The translations under genes were made by a program, and so were the position numbers. From NCBI GenBank assembly GCA_036785325.1, contig JAXIVH010000001.1, forward strand, positions 4,624,880-4,688,879: a stretch of 64,000 nt of DNA, written 5' to 3'. This document shows, piece after piece, positions 53,101-64,000 of this stretch (position 1 is its first letter; each line of letters begins with the position of its first letter). Source of the DNA: Urophycis tenuis. Lineage: Eukaryota; Chordata; Actinopteri; Gadiformes; Phycidae. The notes below the pieces were generated by a model. That model saw nothing but the letters and a program-made list of their open reading frames with translations. It had not been told where the DNA came from and did no database searches.

Positions 53101-53591
53101 TCTGTGACTGCAGCTCATCCATCTTGTTTGCGAGGGATCTGGGGCCTCATGTACGAACGTTGCGTACGCACAAAAAAATGGTGTACGTTCATTCTCACGG
53201 CAAAGTGCAGATGTATCGAGACTGAAATGGCCGTATAAATTTGCATGCCTCACGTCAACTCTTGAGCTGGCGTACGCACATTTCTACAGCAGTTGACCCT
53301 TTGGCGACACTTAGAGGTGATCAAAGCATCATGTTTAATTTGTCAGAGCAATGAAATTCTTATTACATGGCAGACAACCTCTACGCAGTAGATGGATATA
53401 AGAGATAAGAAATAAAAATATTTCAATGCTGGGAAACTGTCATAATAAAGGAATGTGTAAAATAGTAGTTGATTGAGTGATGTGCACATTCGCGACACGT
53501 GAACAATTAACACCGATGAACAATCAACACCGACAAGTCTGCAATAACATGACTGGGTATAAAAGCACATCCAAAAATTCCGTCAACAACA

Positions 53592-54923
53592 ATGGCTGCG
53601 TTAGCGCTATTAGAGGACATTGCGAATGGCGCAATTAGGCGAGAGCGTGTCTTTCGAGACAGAAACGATCCTCTCGAAATGGACGACAATTGGCTCATCA
53701 GCCGCTTTTGATTCCCTCGGGCAATCCTGCTTGAGTTATGTGCAGAGCTGCGGCCGGCCTTGGAGCGCGCCACCGCAAGGAGCCATGCCCTGCCGGTCCA
53801 CGTACAGGTACTTAGTACCTTGGGGTTCCTGGCAACCGGGGCGTTTCAAAGAGAGTTGGCCGACCGATCGGGTATATGCCAGTCGACCCTGAGCCGGGCC
53901 ATGCCAGCTGTGTGGGCCGGACTCATCCGCCTGTCAGCCAGGTATATAACATTCCCATACAATGCAGCTGAACAGGTCAACATTAAAGCGCAATTTGCAG
54001 CGAGAGCCGGTTTTCCTAATATAATCGGAGCTGTCGACTGCACTCACATTGCCATAAAAGCGCCATCACATGACGAATTTGTATATGTGAACAGGAAACA
54101 TTTCCATTCAATAAATGTACAAATTATATGTGATGCACAAATAACAGCATAGTTGGGAACAGACTGCCAGCTGGCATTGTGCACGATGGGTGGCTTCTTG
54201 GTGAGTAATTGTATTCTTTTAATTGTGCTAATATTAATCCCTGTGATGCGCATTGAGTGTACGTCCCCAAATACTATCCTGTCTTCACAGCATCATTACT
54301 TGTTTGTGTGATTGATTCGCTGGTTAAGCAACAGCTTCGGATCTTTCGTACAAGCCCCTGTCTCTGTGTGCAAAGTACTCATGTTAATAAACCCGTGCGT
54401 AAAGTGTGAAATGTCATTATCAGCCTCACCTTTGCCCCGGCGCCCTTCGGCATTAATTTATAACAATAGTGTGTGATCCATGTAAGTGGTGTATAAAACT
54501 AAGAAATGGGAACAACAAATCCAGTTTACTTATACTGCCTGCTTTCAATTAACCCCAGGCGACCGTGGCTACCCACTGAGGACGTGGCTTATGACCCCTC
54601 TGACCAACCCTCAGACTGACCGAGAGCGGAGGTACAATGACCTCCATACCCGCACTCGGTCAGTCGTTGAGAGGGCAATAGGTCTCCTGAAGGGACGGTG
54701 GCGCTGCCTGGACAGGACTGGGGGTATGCTGCTCTACAGTCCTGAAAAGGTGTGCTGTATTGTGATGGCTTGCGGTGTCCTCCACAATGTGGCACAGCGG
54801 CACGCCATTCAACTGCCGGAGCAGCATATCCCCCCACCAGACGAACCAGAACCTGGACCCATTAACGTCCACCCCACACGGGAGGCCATTCTAGCCCGAC
54901 AACATGTGATTGGAACCATTTAA
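53592..54923 (+). pseudogene. Harbinger transposase, block B copy (extra nonsense codon)
   Basis: It shares the internal deletion of copy A (frame break at about 54146-54152). In addition, codon 40 is TGA (53709-53711) where copy A has CGA (Arg), a CpG-type C to T change. Exon 2 (54559-54923) is intact. Confidence 0.9.
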
Positions 54924-54942
54924 GAGAGGCAAGGACGCAAAT

Positions 54943-56180
54943 TTATTTTTTCACCAATTCTTTTAATGTGTCACTTATTGTTGTAAGGACGCCTACAATT
55001 GCATCTAGGCGGTCGTTGATCCCGCCTATTGCCTCAATAACATCCTGCTGTGACTGTAACACAGCCCTTGACAGGACACGGCCAGTCGGGCGCACAGCAG
55101 GCTGTGGTTCCGGCACACTGGCGCCAGAGACTTCGAGGGGTTCAGTCGTGCCCGAGACGCCCAGGCCGCTGAGGGGGGCACTCGTGCCAGGGACGCTGAG
55201 GGGGTCAGTCGTGCCCGAGACGCCAAGCACGCTGACGGGGGCACTCTCAGAGACGGCGCTGGAGGGCTGCGACTGGGATTCATCTCCTGCATTGTTTAAA
55301 TAATACATTCTGAAATCAAACATGATTCTACGTGATATTTGATGTGTTGGCATGTTTACATTTAAATTCCAAAGATGCTTTTCAAACCAAATAATACCAT
55401 TCAGCATTTACGCATGAATCTTGTTGTTGGGCTGTGAGCAGGCTGTATGGACACGTGTGGTGCGAGTTACACAAACACATACATACCTTGGGGGTAATCG
55501 GAGTCACCCACATCTGCTCCCACCACCCCTGAGAGAGCAGTGTCGCCCACAATAGCCGCGACTCTGAGCTCAAAGGGGGTGAGCTCATCGACCGGCGGCC
55601 CCCCGCCTGTTGCAGCCACACTTCGGCGGTGGGCAGCAGTCCTCCTTTTCACATTCATTTTGACATCGGACCACTGGGGCAGCCGCAGCCTACTGGTTAG
55701 GGCTTCGGATTTGTAACCGGAGGGTGGCCGGTTCGAACCCCGACCAGTGCGAACGGCTGAAGTGCCCTTGAGCAAGGCACCTAACCCCTCACTGCTCCCC
55801 GAGCGCCGCTGTTGCAGGCAGCTCACTGCATCGGGTTTAAGTGTGTGCTTTACCTCACTGTGTGCTTCACCATCACTGTGTGCTGAGTGTATTCCACTAA
55901 TTCACGATTGGGTTAAATGCAGAAGACCAAATTTCCCTCACGGGATCAAATTAGTAATTCTTCTTCTTCTTCTTCTTCTTCTTTTAAGTTCAGCGTGTGT
56001 GCGGCTCTCTGAACCCACAGCGTTGACCGCCTCACACACGCTGTCCCACTCACTCCTCTTCCGCTTGCTGGTAATCCCTGAGGACAAACTGCCAAATAAA
56101 ACCCCCCTCCGAGCCTCCACCTCAGTCAGGAGAGTCTCCAGTTCGCACTCGGTGAAGTTTCGCTTCTTAGATGTGCTCAT
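54943..56180 (-). pseudogene. Harbinger Myb/SANT-like gene, block B copy
   Basis: Same layout as 22179-23416, including the SINE (55676-55986) in its first exon. Linker residues differ at a few positions. Confidence 0.85.
55676..55986 (+). mobile_element. tRNA-derived SINE, block B copy
   Basis: Near-identical to 22912-23222 at the same position in the Harbinger element, so it was inserted before the duplication. Confidence 0.92.
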
Positions 56181-57372
56181 TTTCTTTCTATGATCGTACA
56201 GAGGGGAATCCCTGATGCAGGGCTCATTTAAATATGATTAACATAATTGAATAGGGGCGTGGACAGGGAGAAGTCTGATACTCGTGCACGTGCGCTCAAT
56301 TCCACGTTGATTCGGTATGTACAAAGGAAATGTGCTTGGGTTCAGGCTTACGCTCAGATTGATACATCTGAATTGTTTTGTGCGTGCGGCGGTTTCTGGC
56401 TTTGTGCGTTCGCCATGTTTCAGTAGAAAATCCACGCAATTGTTAGTACATGAGGCCCCTGGCGTTTGTGAGGAAGATTGATGGTAGTGGAGGTCTGTGC
56501 GGTCGGTGTCGTAGCTGAGCTAGCAGGCCTGCCCGGCATCCGCGTTTCTGCCTCCTCTCCCTGCACCGCCTTCGTCGCCTGCCGGACCCGATAACAATCC
56601 ACGGGGCGCCCGGTGGTCTCGCTATCTCCGGAGAGATGTTGTGAGTCCGTGAAAAGGTGCTTGTAATATCAATTTTTGCCCGAAGTCCGATAAGTATCAG
56701 GTCTTGGCGGCTGTAGATGGGGTTGCTGTGGCACGGGAGTGTCAAAAGTAGGCATATAAAAGACATACAAAATACAAAAAGGTGCACAGGTAACGGGGAG
56801 CCTTGAGCCGCTGCGACTGTGCGCGCCGCCATCTTGTGGAACTTTTTTAGCTCGTCGAACAGAGCAGAGGTAGAATGAGTGAACCCGTAGGCTGGAATTG
56901 TGGTTGACCGTATCTATCCAGCCTCATTGATGTGCTAGGTAATTATGATGTAGACTTCGTCAATTTCCCAACCAAGGACGGAAAGGGAGTTGGCGGAAGG
57001 TTTGGCGTGAGGATTCTGGCGACCAATAGAATTGCAATAAAACAATCAAACAAACTTTGATCTGACTCCATATTTTGGCACATTACCACCGTGTGCGGTT
57101 AAAGCACTAACTTTGATTGATTACCTCATGATGATACCGATCGATTACCTCATGATGAAAACTCAAAGCATTTTGTTTCATTATTCTTTTTGTGCATACG
57201 AGTGGTTGTTGCATGAGAACGCACACGGTCACGCCTGCAGTTAAAGTTAAGGTAAAGCACGTACAACCACAAATGAACACGGACCTGAGTAGCTCCATAT
57301 GCTTTTCCACCGCAGGGAAACTGTCTTCATAGAGAGCCAACAAGTCACAGTCCACAGGTATGGACTGGTAAT

Positions 57373-57703
57373 GAGCGAATCACTCCCTACTCAGATCTTT
57401 CACCCGGATCCCTAAAATAAACCAAGAATCATGGATCCTTAATGACCATTCACTCGAGTGACTCAGCGCGACTCGAGTAGGTAGGGAGTGATTCGCTCAT
57501 CCGGGTACATAGCCAATCATGCACAAAACGTTGAGTCGGGATTCTAACCGACTGAGTAGCGGCTCACAAGAGCTTCCTAACCTACACACTCAACTGACTC
57601 GGGTAGGTAGAGAGTGATTCGCTCATTATTGTGCATAGGAATCACTCCCTACCTAGTCGCACGGAGTGACTCAACTGACTCGAGTGAATGGTCACTTAGG
57701 ATC
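57373..57703. mobile_element. Palindromic MITE-like cluster, block B copy
   Basis: Same nested inverted repeats as 24609-24939 (GAGCGAATCACTCCCTAC arms and GGATCCT arms). Confidence 0.65.
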
Positions 57704-57713
57704 CGCGATAAAA

Positions 57714-59940
57714 ATGCATAATCTAGATATCGCTTTTCATCATATTATTCTTTTTAACACCAAATTTGTGCAATTAATGGAAGCTAAATGATTTAAATTT
57801 AAGATTTAATTCAAAATGTATTACAAAGGTCTACTTCCGTATGGCTGTGCTATGCATATTTCATTTTTGTACACTTTATACTTTTTGAGATATTTGCGAT
57901 TAAAAATGCAAACAATTCTCATAGAGATAATATTTAGCCTAGCTTTCCGTTGTTATGTGTGACTCTGCTAATTGTTTACTGGTGGTCAACAAGACGGCAT
58001 AGCTCAGTGGGAAGAGTGTGTTCCACAACTGGAGGGTTGGCAGTTTGGTCCCCATCTCACCTAAATTTATCTCAATGATTATGGGCATTCCTATGCACAA
58101 GTAATTCCTCTTTTTTTTCTGGAATTACATTTTTCTCATTATCAATGTCAGTGGTCAGAAACAGTGGACTAGGAACATGTTTCTTTAGCGATCAGGCAAA
58201 TTTGACTCAAGTGACTCGCACAACCCGGATCATACTAGTGAGTGACTCAGAATAACCAGAATCCTTAAAATTATTTGAGTTGACCATCACTAGTGTGGAC
58301 TCTCATGCCACGTTTTGACCGAGTTAACTAGGAAGTAGGAACGTTTGGAGGGACTCAGTGCTTTTCCACCGCAGCAACCAGAGTGTAAATTAAGTTCAGC
58401 GGACATTATATCCAAAAGCACATGAACTTTGGGGGTGTGGCTTGCAGTGCTGAACATCTCTCATTGGTCGAGTGCTTTTATTTTATTTTATTAAAGGCAT
58501 TTCAAAATCTGCAGCCGCAAACCAACGTTTTTTTTTGTTCACTACGCCATGCAGTAAATCACACAGTCCACTTATTGCATCCATATTGGTAAACTACATT
58601 CAAATAACTTGTTTTCTGTTATATATGTATGTCTTGATCATTCCTCTTGATAGCAGCAGGTGCTACAAGCCAATGTTTTTACCAGCACTGCAGTATGTGA
58701 ATAGAGGTTGCTTTTGATAATATGGCAGAGTGCATTTTCGCAATATCATAAAACTTTTATTTTGAATACCAACTTCCTCCAGAAGAGTGATGGCCTACTT
58801 TTACTTATCAAACAGGGAAACAACCTCAAAAACAAATTCTCCAAAACGTGAATGTAATATAAGAAGGCACACCCACATAATCCTGCTCATCAGGGAACTT
58901 CACTTCACCATTTTACAGTTGAATAAAAAAATGAAATCCGTTGTAATTTAATCCTCTAAATACATAGGATATTGTTAAGATGGTACCGAGCATATGCCCA
59001 TTTTAACTGGCTGTATGAGTTTGACTATGGAAGCATTTTTAGGACAATAAGCGAATGAAAATACAATGATGATAATAAATGGCAGTAATGCTTTTTATCA
59101 TATTAATGCGAGTTGTAAATACATTTAAATGCAATCATCCAATTTTCTTTAGATTTTCCAAAAGTCCCACTATAAAAGGGGCAATATTGAAATGCACATT
59201 GAAAGTTGAAAATGAAAATGCAATACCACACTGCTTTTTATTTGTCATAATATAAATTACATTATTGGGGACATAAATAAAATGAAGATGCAATCATCCA
59301 ATTTGCAAAATCAGTGTAACTCTTCACACAAAAATGTATATTATTATTTACTGTGCATAGCAACAATGCACAATCTAGATAGCGCTTCTCGTCTTCACAC
59401 CAAATTCCTGCAATTAATGGAGGCTAAACGACTGAACCTCTAGATTAAATTCAAACTGTATTACAAAGGTCTATATCCGTATGGCTGTGCTATGTATGTT
59501 TTCATTTTTGTAAACTTTATACTTTTTGAGATATTTGCGATTAAAAATGCAAACAATAGAGATAACATAGAGCCTAGCTTTCGATTGTTATGCTTGACTC
59601 TGCTAATTGATTACCGGTTGTCAACTAGGCAGCATAGCCCAGTGGGTAGAGTGTGTTCCACAACTGGAGGGTTGGCAGTTTGGTCCCCATCTCAACCTAA
59701 TTTATCTCAATGATTACAGGCATTCCTATGCACAAGTAATTCCTCTTGTGGAATTACATTTTTCTCATTAATAATGTCAGTGGTCAGAAACAGTGGACTA
59801 GGAACAAGTTTCTTTAGTGATCAGTCAAATTTGACTCAAGTGACTTGAGTCAAATCCGGCACAACCCGGATCATACTCGTGAGTGACTCAGAATAAGCCG
59901 AATCCTTAAAATGATCCGAGTTGACCATCACTAGTGTGGA
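57714..59940. repeat. Direct-repeat pair region, block B copy
   Basis: Counterpart of 24950-27180: two diverged direct copies (57714-58299 and 59364-59944) and anonymous AT-rich sequence. The unoccupied MITE target GCTACAAG is at 58662-58669. Confidence 0.65.
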
Positions 59941-60029
59941 TTAGGGATGGGATGGTTTATGGGGTAACAGCCTGTCAACCTGTCAAGGGACTTCTGTTCT
60001 ATGGAGATTGAATTGTTATCCCACAAAGT

Positions 60030-60796
60030 ATGAGAGGTGACATACTCCACCGTTTGCATGATGGGCACCAGGGCATCACTAAGTGTCGCGAGAGGGCGCG
60101 AATGAGTGTGTGGAGGCCCGGACTAGAGAAGGAGATCCAAGAACTGGTGACAAAGTGCCCTGAATGCATGCAAATCAGACCGACACGGAGGAAGGAGCCT
60201 CTGATGACAACACTGCTACCTCAAAGGCCATGGCAGAAGGTCGGGTGCCAGCCCTGCACAGCTCATGTTGGGCCGTCAGATTAAGACAACTGTGCCCACA
60301 GTTGACAAAGTCCTCGCCCCAAAATGGCCTGACTTTGCTTTACGCTTTATGTACAAAGGTGCGTAAAGCTGACGCCAAGGCGAAGGAGAACTGCAGACGC
60401 ACTTACAACAGGCGCCACAGTGTCAGAGCACTCTCACCTCTCAGAAAAGGGGAGAGAGTAGTGGTGAAGCTCGACGGAGAGTCAAAATGGGGGACAGCAG
60501 GGACAGTCCAACAACCACACACAACACCAAGGTCTTACCTGATCCAGACGGACCGTGGAACACTGCGGAGGAACAGGCGCCACCTGCGCCCAACCTTCCT
60601 CCCTGTTCAACAGCCAGACGAGACCGAGAGCAAGCAGGGGAGTGAACAACCATCATCACCCCTGTGCTCACATCCAGATTCACCTGTCAGAGAGACTGTT
60701 CCAGTGGAGCCTGGGGGACATGATGAGGCTCAGGTGACTTCCAGAGGAAGAGTCATCCGTCCTCCTGATAGATTCAAAGACTTTGTATTTACTTAA
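60030..60796 (+). pseudogene. gypsy integrase remnant, block B copy
   Basis: Zinc-binding domain, missing catalytic core and C-terminal part exactly as at 27266-28032. One substitution (CCC to CAC/ACA region at 60257) distinguishes it. Confidence 0.88.
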
Positions 60797-60936
60797 CACG
60801 TAGCTTGCTAATAAATGGAGTAGAATAATCTCCAGCAGCTATGGAGGTGAATGGGCAGTCTACCCCATCACCTTAGAGAGAAAAAGAGACTGAATGCAGA
60901 TGTGCACTGTTAATGTTACTCTTCCTGTTGTGTTAC

Positions 60937-60971
60937 AACACTTTCTTGTTGTAACACAACAAGAAAGTGTT
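60937..60971. repeat. New perfect hairpin, block B only
   Basis: AACACTTTCTTGTTGT, loop AAC, then its exact inverse. Copy A at 28172-28235 has an unrelated ~45-bp spacer in place of the second arm. Confidence 0.92.
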
Positions 60972-61121
60972 CCACTAACATACACTGTAGATTAATCATA
61001 CTTAGGTTAATTGCTATCTTCTCCTAATATTGACCTGCCTCTGTTGTTTACTTACTTGGAGAAAAGACTGCAGGTGTTGTTTATTGTTTACATACATGTC
61101 TACGACCCAAGAGAGGGGAGA

Positions 61122-61325
61122 TGTCATGTAAGTGTAGTAATAAGGGACTGTTTTGTGTATGCTTCCATGCGCAGTGATCTGAGTCTCACATGTTACACAG
61201 AGCCATTGTGAAAGTAGTTCCGGCGACACAGTTGTACTGCACGGTGTTATCACAGAAGACCTGTATAATAAAAGAGCCTTGACGAGAAGTCAGTGTCAGT
61301 CATTTTATGAGAGATAACTTCCACA
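61122..61325 (+). repeat. gypsy 3' LTR, block B copy
   Basis: Starts TGTCATGTAAG after the polypurine tract and ends ACTTCCACA. Confidence 0.8.
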
Positions 61326-61351
61326 ATCTCGATAGCAGTAGGGGCTACAAG

Positions 61352-61585
61352 TAGGGTTGCCAACCGTCCCGGATTGTGCAGGACGTCCCGTATTTTGATT
61401 GATTTTGATTTGTCTCATCCGGAACAGCTCCACTCCCAGATTTCAACCACAGCCTCGTCGGCCTTGTCAAGTTGTCAATAACCAATAGTAGGCTACTGTA
61501 AACATAAGATTCTGATTGAGTGTGTGTGCGTGCACCCCTGGAACAAAGTGTCCTTCATTTGGGGTTTAGGAAGTTGGCAACCCTA
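61352..61585. mobile_element. hAT-type MITE, block B copy
   Basis: Same terminal repeats and GCTACAAG duplication (61344-61351 and 61586-61593). Inserted before the duplication. Confidence 0.92.
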
Positions 61586-62120
61586 GCTACAAGCCAATGT
61601 TTTTACGTGAATAGAGATTGCTTTTGATAACATGGCAGAGTGCATTTTCGCAATATCATAAAACTTTTATTTTGGACACGAACTTCCTCCAAAAGAGTGA
61701 TGGCCTACTTTTAGTTATCAAACAGGGAAACAACCTCAAAAACAAATTCTCCAAAATGTGGATGTATTAAAGAAGGTGCACCCACATAATCCTGCTCATC
61801 AGGGACCTTCACTACAACATTTTACACTTGAATTAAAAAACGAAATCATCACCATTATAATTTAATCCTCTTAATACATTGGATATGGTTATGATGGCAC
61901 TGAGCATATGCTCATATTAACTGGCTGTATGAGTTTGAATATGAAAGCATTTTTAGGACAATAATCAAATGGAAAATACAATGATGATAATGCAATAGCA
62001 CTAATGCTTTTTATTTTTCATAGGTTCTCTTTAGGTTGTCTACATTAAATACAATAATAATGGTGGGCCTAACTCAGATATAGCCTACAATAGTGTAATG
62101 AAGGACGCTGTAGAAATGTA

Positions 62121-63029
62121 TTGTTAGGACTGTCTTGGGTGGGAGGGATCTAAGGGAGGAGTGGGTTTTGATAATGAATTGGTCGCACCTGATCACTGGG
62201 TGGCGAAAGAATAAAAGAACAAGAACAGCGGCAGGTGGGAGTTCTGGGAAGCGACGCTTTTGTTGTTAACGCCGAGCTACACTCAAGGGTTTGAGGGTGG
62301 GTGCCGTTCGCATGCTGCTTAGGGCTGCCGGCGGCGAAGATAGCTCAGCGGGGTGACAGCAGATAAGGCCGGGTAATAGGAGTGTATGCTAGGCTGTGTA
62401 GCTTCTCAGCTAGGGGCTCTCCGGTTCCACTACTGTCGGAGGCCTCACGAGAGCGCTGGGCTGGCGTCTTCCTTCTCCCTTTTACCTACCAGCGCCAAAG
62501 CCTAGACCCCGGGGGAGGGTCTTGTGTCTTGGGAGAGTTAAGTTTTTACCTTCACTGTGTGTGTGTGTGTGTGAGCGATTGTGTGTACCCTGTTTTTAGA
62601 CTAAGCAGTATAACTAACCATTTGATGATTGGGTTGGGAGGGTGGTAAGGAGGAACTAAACTCTGGTGTAGTCTAGTCCGATGGCGTCTTGTGTATCCGG
62701 TAACGTTGCATTGTGACTGTGTGCAGTGCCCGATGGGGGTGGGGTAGCCTTTTGCTTTAATGCGTGTGCAATAACTTTTATATTGCCTTATTGTAGTGTT
62801 CCCGGTGTGCCGTGTGAAGGCCTGTTTTGCTGTGGTGGGGGTTAATCGTCTAGGCTGACAACATTGGGGTTTAGGACTTCATGAACCTGACTCAGTCTGA
62901 CATGTTTGGTAACTGCCTATGAATTATAATAAAGATTATTGTTTCTAACTTTGGTGTGTTGCCTGCTGGAGATCGTAGCCTATTCCTCTCGCCGCAATTC
63001 TGACCTCACATTCTAGGTTTATTACAATA
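62121..63029 (+). repeat. LTR-like sequence, block B copy
   Basis: Counterpart of 29382-30290, with a shorter (GT)n run. Confidence 0.4.
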
Positions 63030-63452
63030 GATTAAAACATAATCATGAGTTCCTGGGAACAAAACAATATGAGGAATAATAAATGGTCCTTGAATGCTCA
63101 CTGAAAAGGGAGTTGTGGCGGTGCCCAGTTAGCCATTTACAGTCACATGCAGTGACTGTAATGACTTGTTTACATTGACTTGTAGACATGACTTGTTTAC
63201 ATTGTGTGGCTGTGAGAGGAATCAAATTATATCAGTATTTATGTAAAGTCGAACTTCCTTCTTTAATCTCCATGCTTCCCTTTTCAGAACATAAGGACAA
63301 TTGTCAGTAGATCATTTGAGTAAAATCAAACGGAGCATCACTGCTTTTTCTTTACAAGACCTCACAAAGAAAGCAAGATTTCAGCGAGCTGCGAAGGAGA
63401 ACGTGTGTACAAAAACCCAGGTGACACTGTGATTTACGGCAATATCAATGTG

Positions 63453-64000
63453 ATGGCCGCTGTGTCTGAGGACCTACAGAAGCCCACAGAGGACACATTT
63501 CAGGGTATGCTGCATGTTTTTTCTGTTATTGTATTTGAGACAGTTTTCTGTTGCTTGCAATTTATAGATGGAGACCTCAGCCTGCACAGATTTGCAGAGA
63601 CCTTTATCACAGGCATACAACAAAGTGTGAACTTAAACATTGTTTTATGCAAAGAACCCTGTCCAACATAATTGCACTGTAATGTAAAATAGACTGCAAT
63701 GTATGTGCGATAAAGTATAAATGACAAGCATTCAGTTTAAAAAAAGGTGAGTAATGCTTGTCATGGGCTGTGGGTTTAGAAAAGACGTACACATGCAGAA
63801 CTGCTGCACTGTGTCTGGGCCTGCTGACTTTGCTGCTATTGGCTGGAATTGCTCGCCTGGGGATCCACGGTGAGTATAAATCCAGAAGTTGCTTGGTCTA
63901 GAGACTCAATCCATCCAGACTATTACAGCTGCAATGGTATGTGCCAATGTGATACCAGATACCAGAGACCAGATACAGGCCAGCTGTAACAACACTATCA
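63453..64000 (+). CDS. Second C-type lectin receptor gene, 5' exons (partial)
   Basis: Paralog of the gene at 30688. Exons: 63453-63504 (cytoplasmic tail), 63780-63869 (membrane anchor) and a stalk exon from 63929 that runs off the window. Phases and splice sites match the first gene. Differences include R to T in the residues before the membrane segment and, in the open upstream extension, D to G before the VIYGNI motif, which itself is kept. No stop is present in the visible part. The lectin domain lies outside the window, so integrity cannot be judged. Confidence 0.8.

Larger units (their letters stand above)
53142..56458 (+). mobile_element. PIF/Harbinger transposon, block B copy
   Basis: Same 13-bp terminal repeats and flanking CTG duplication (53139-53141 and 56459-56461). 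It is 17 bp longer than copy A because of a short duplication near 53503 (ACACCGATGAACAATC region). It carries the transposase pseudogene, the Myb/SANT-like pseudogene and the same SINE. Confidence 0.94.
50248..56850 (-). mobile_element. L2/CR1-like LINE, block B copy
   Basis: Same structure as 17480-24085: C-terminal piece 50637-50969, RT 50991-51777, linker 51797-52345, endonuclease 52415-53122 and N-terminus 56462-56832. It retains the 8 bp lost from copy A near 52433 and 3 bp missing from copy A near 51475. It has its own 25-bp deletion and a 1-base loss near 51824. Also inactive. Confidence 0.88.
50151..64000. repeat. Duplicated block B, right part
   Basis: Counterpart of 17384-31250, same order and orientation, cut by the window end inside the lectin stalk exon. 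Differences are scattered substitutions and small indels. The larger ones are at 50769 (25-bp loss), 53503 (17-bp gain) and 60937-60971 (new hairpin). Confidence 0.95.

Overview
The window looks like teleost fish genomic DNA. The evidence is the density of fish-type transposable elements (L2/CR1-like LINEs, PIF/Harbinger, hAT, Tc1/mariner, Ty3/gypsy, a tRNA-derived SINE), the GATA/ATCT microsatellites, and an intron-containing type II C-type lectin receptor gene. I cannot name the species. There is no prokaryotic signal, and nearly all long open frames are transposon remnants or frames inside repeats.

Layout. (1) 1-13.43 kb: a head-to-tail array of about seven non-coding repeat units of roughly 1.8-2.3 kb. 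Each unit has its own internal ~175-bp and ~300-bp subrepeats, and several end in long (ATCT)n tracts. The left side runs out of the window. (2) 13.50-31.2 kb ('block A') and 40.10-64.0 kb ('block B') are near-identical, direct-orientation copies of one segment. The segment carries decayed lectin exons, an L2-like LINE split by a Harbinger transposon that is itself split by a SINE, a broken gypsy element with one LTR, a small hAT MITE, an LTR-like stretch, and the 5' exons of a lectin gene. (3) 31.2-36.4 kb completes the lectin gene of block A. Five splice junctions join six exons into an in-frame 237-residue protein: short cytoplasmic tail, membrane anchor, coiled-coil stalk, and a three-exon lectin domain with QPD and WND calcium/sugar motifs. 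(4) 37.3-40.1 kb: another decayed LINE interrupted by a hAT-like element. (5) 44.2-47.0 kb, present in full only in block B: a Tc1/mariner element whose three-exon transposase reads through without a stop, with a solo LTR in intron 2. (6) 47.0-50.15 kb: block B-specific filler with another hAT-like MITE and a third copy of the lectin 3' flank.

How it fits together. The only probable host genes are the C-type lectin receptor at 30.69-36.37 kb and its tandem paralog, which starts at 63.45 kb and leaves the window. Lectin last-exon relics at 15.10 and 41.20 kb and extra copies of the lectin 3' flank imply a larger, repeatedly rearranged lectin receptor cluster. Transposons supplied both the filler and the breakpoints. 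The near-identity of blocks A and B also leaves open a false duplication from two assembled haplotypes; private insertions and rearranged junctions argue against this but do not exclude it.
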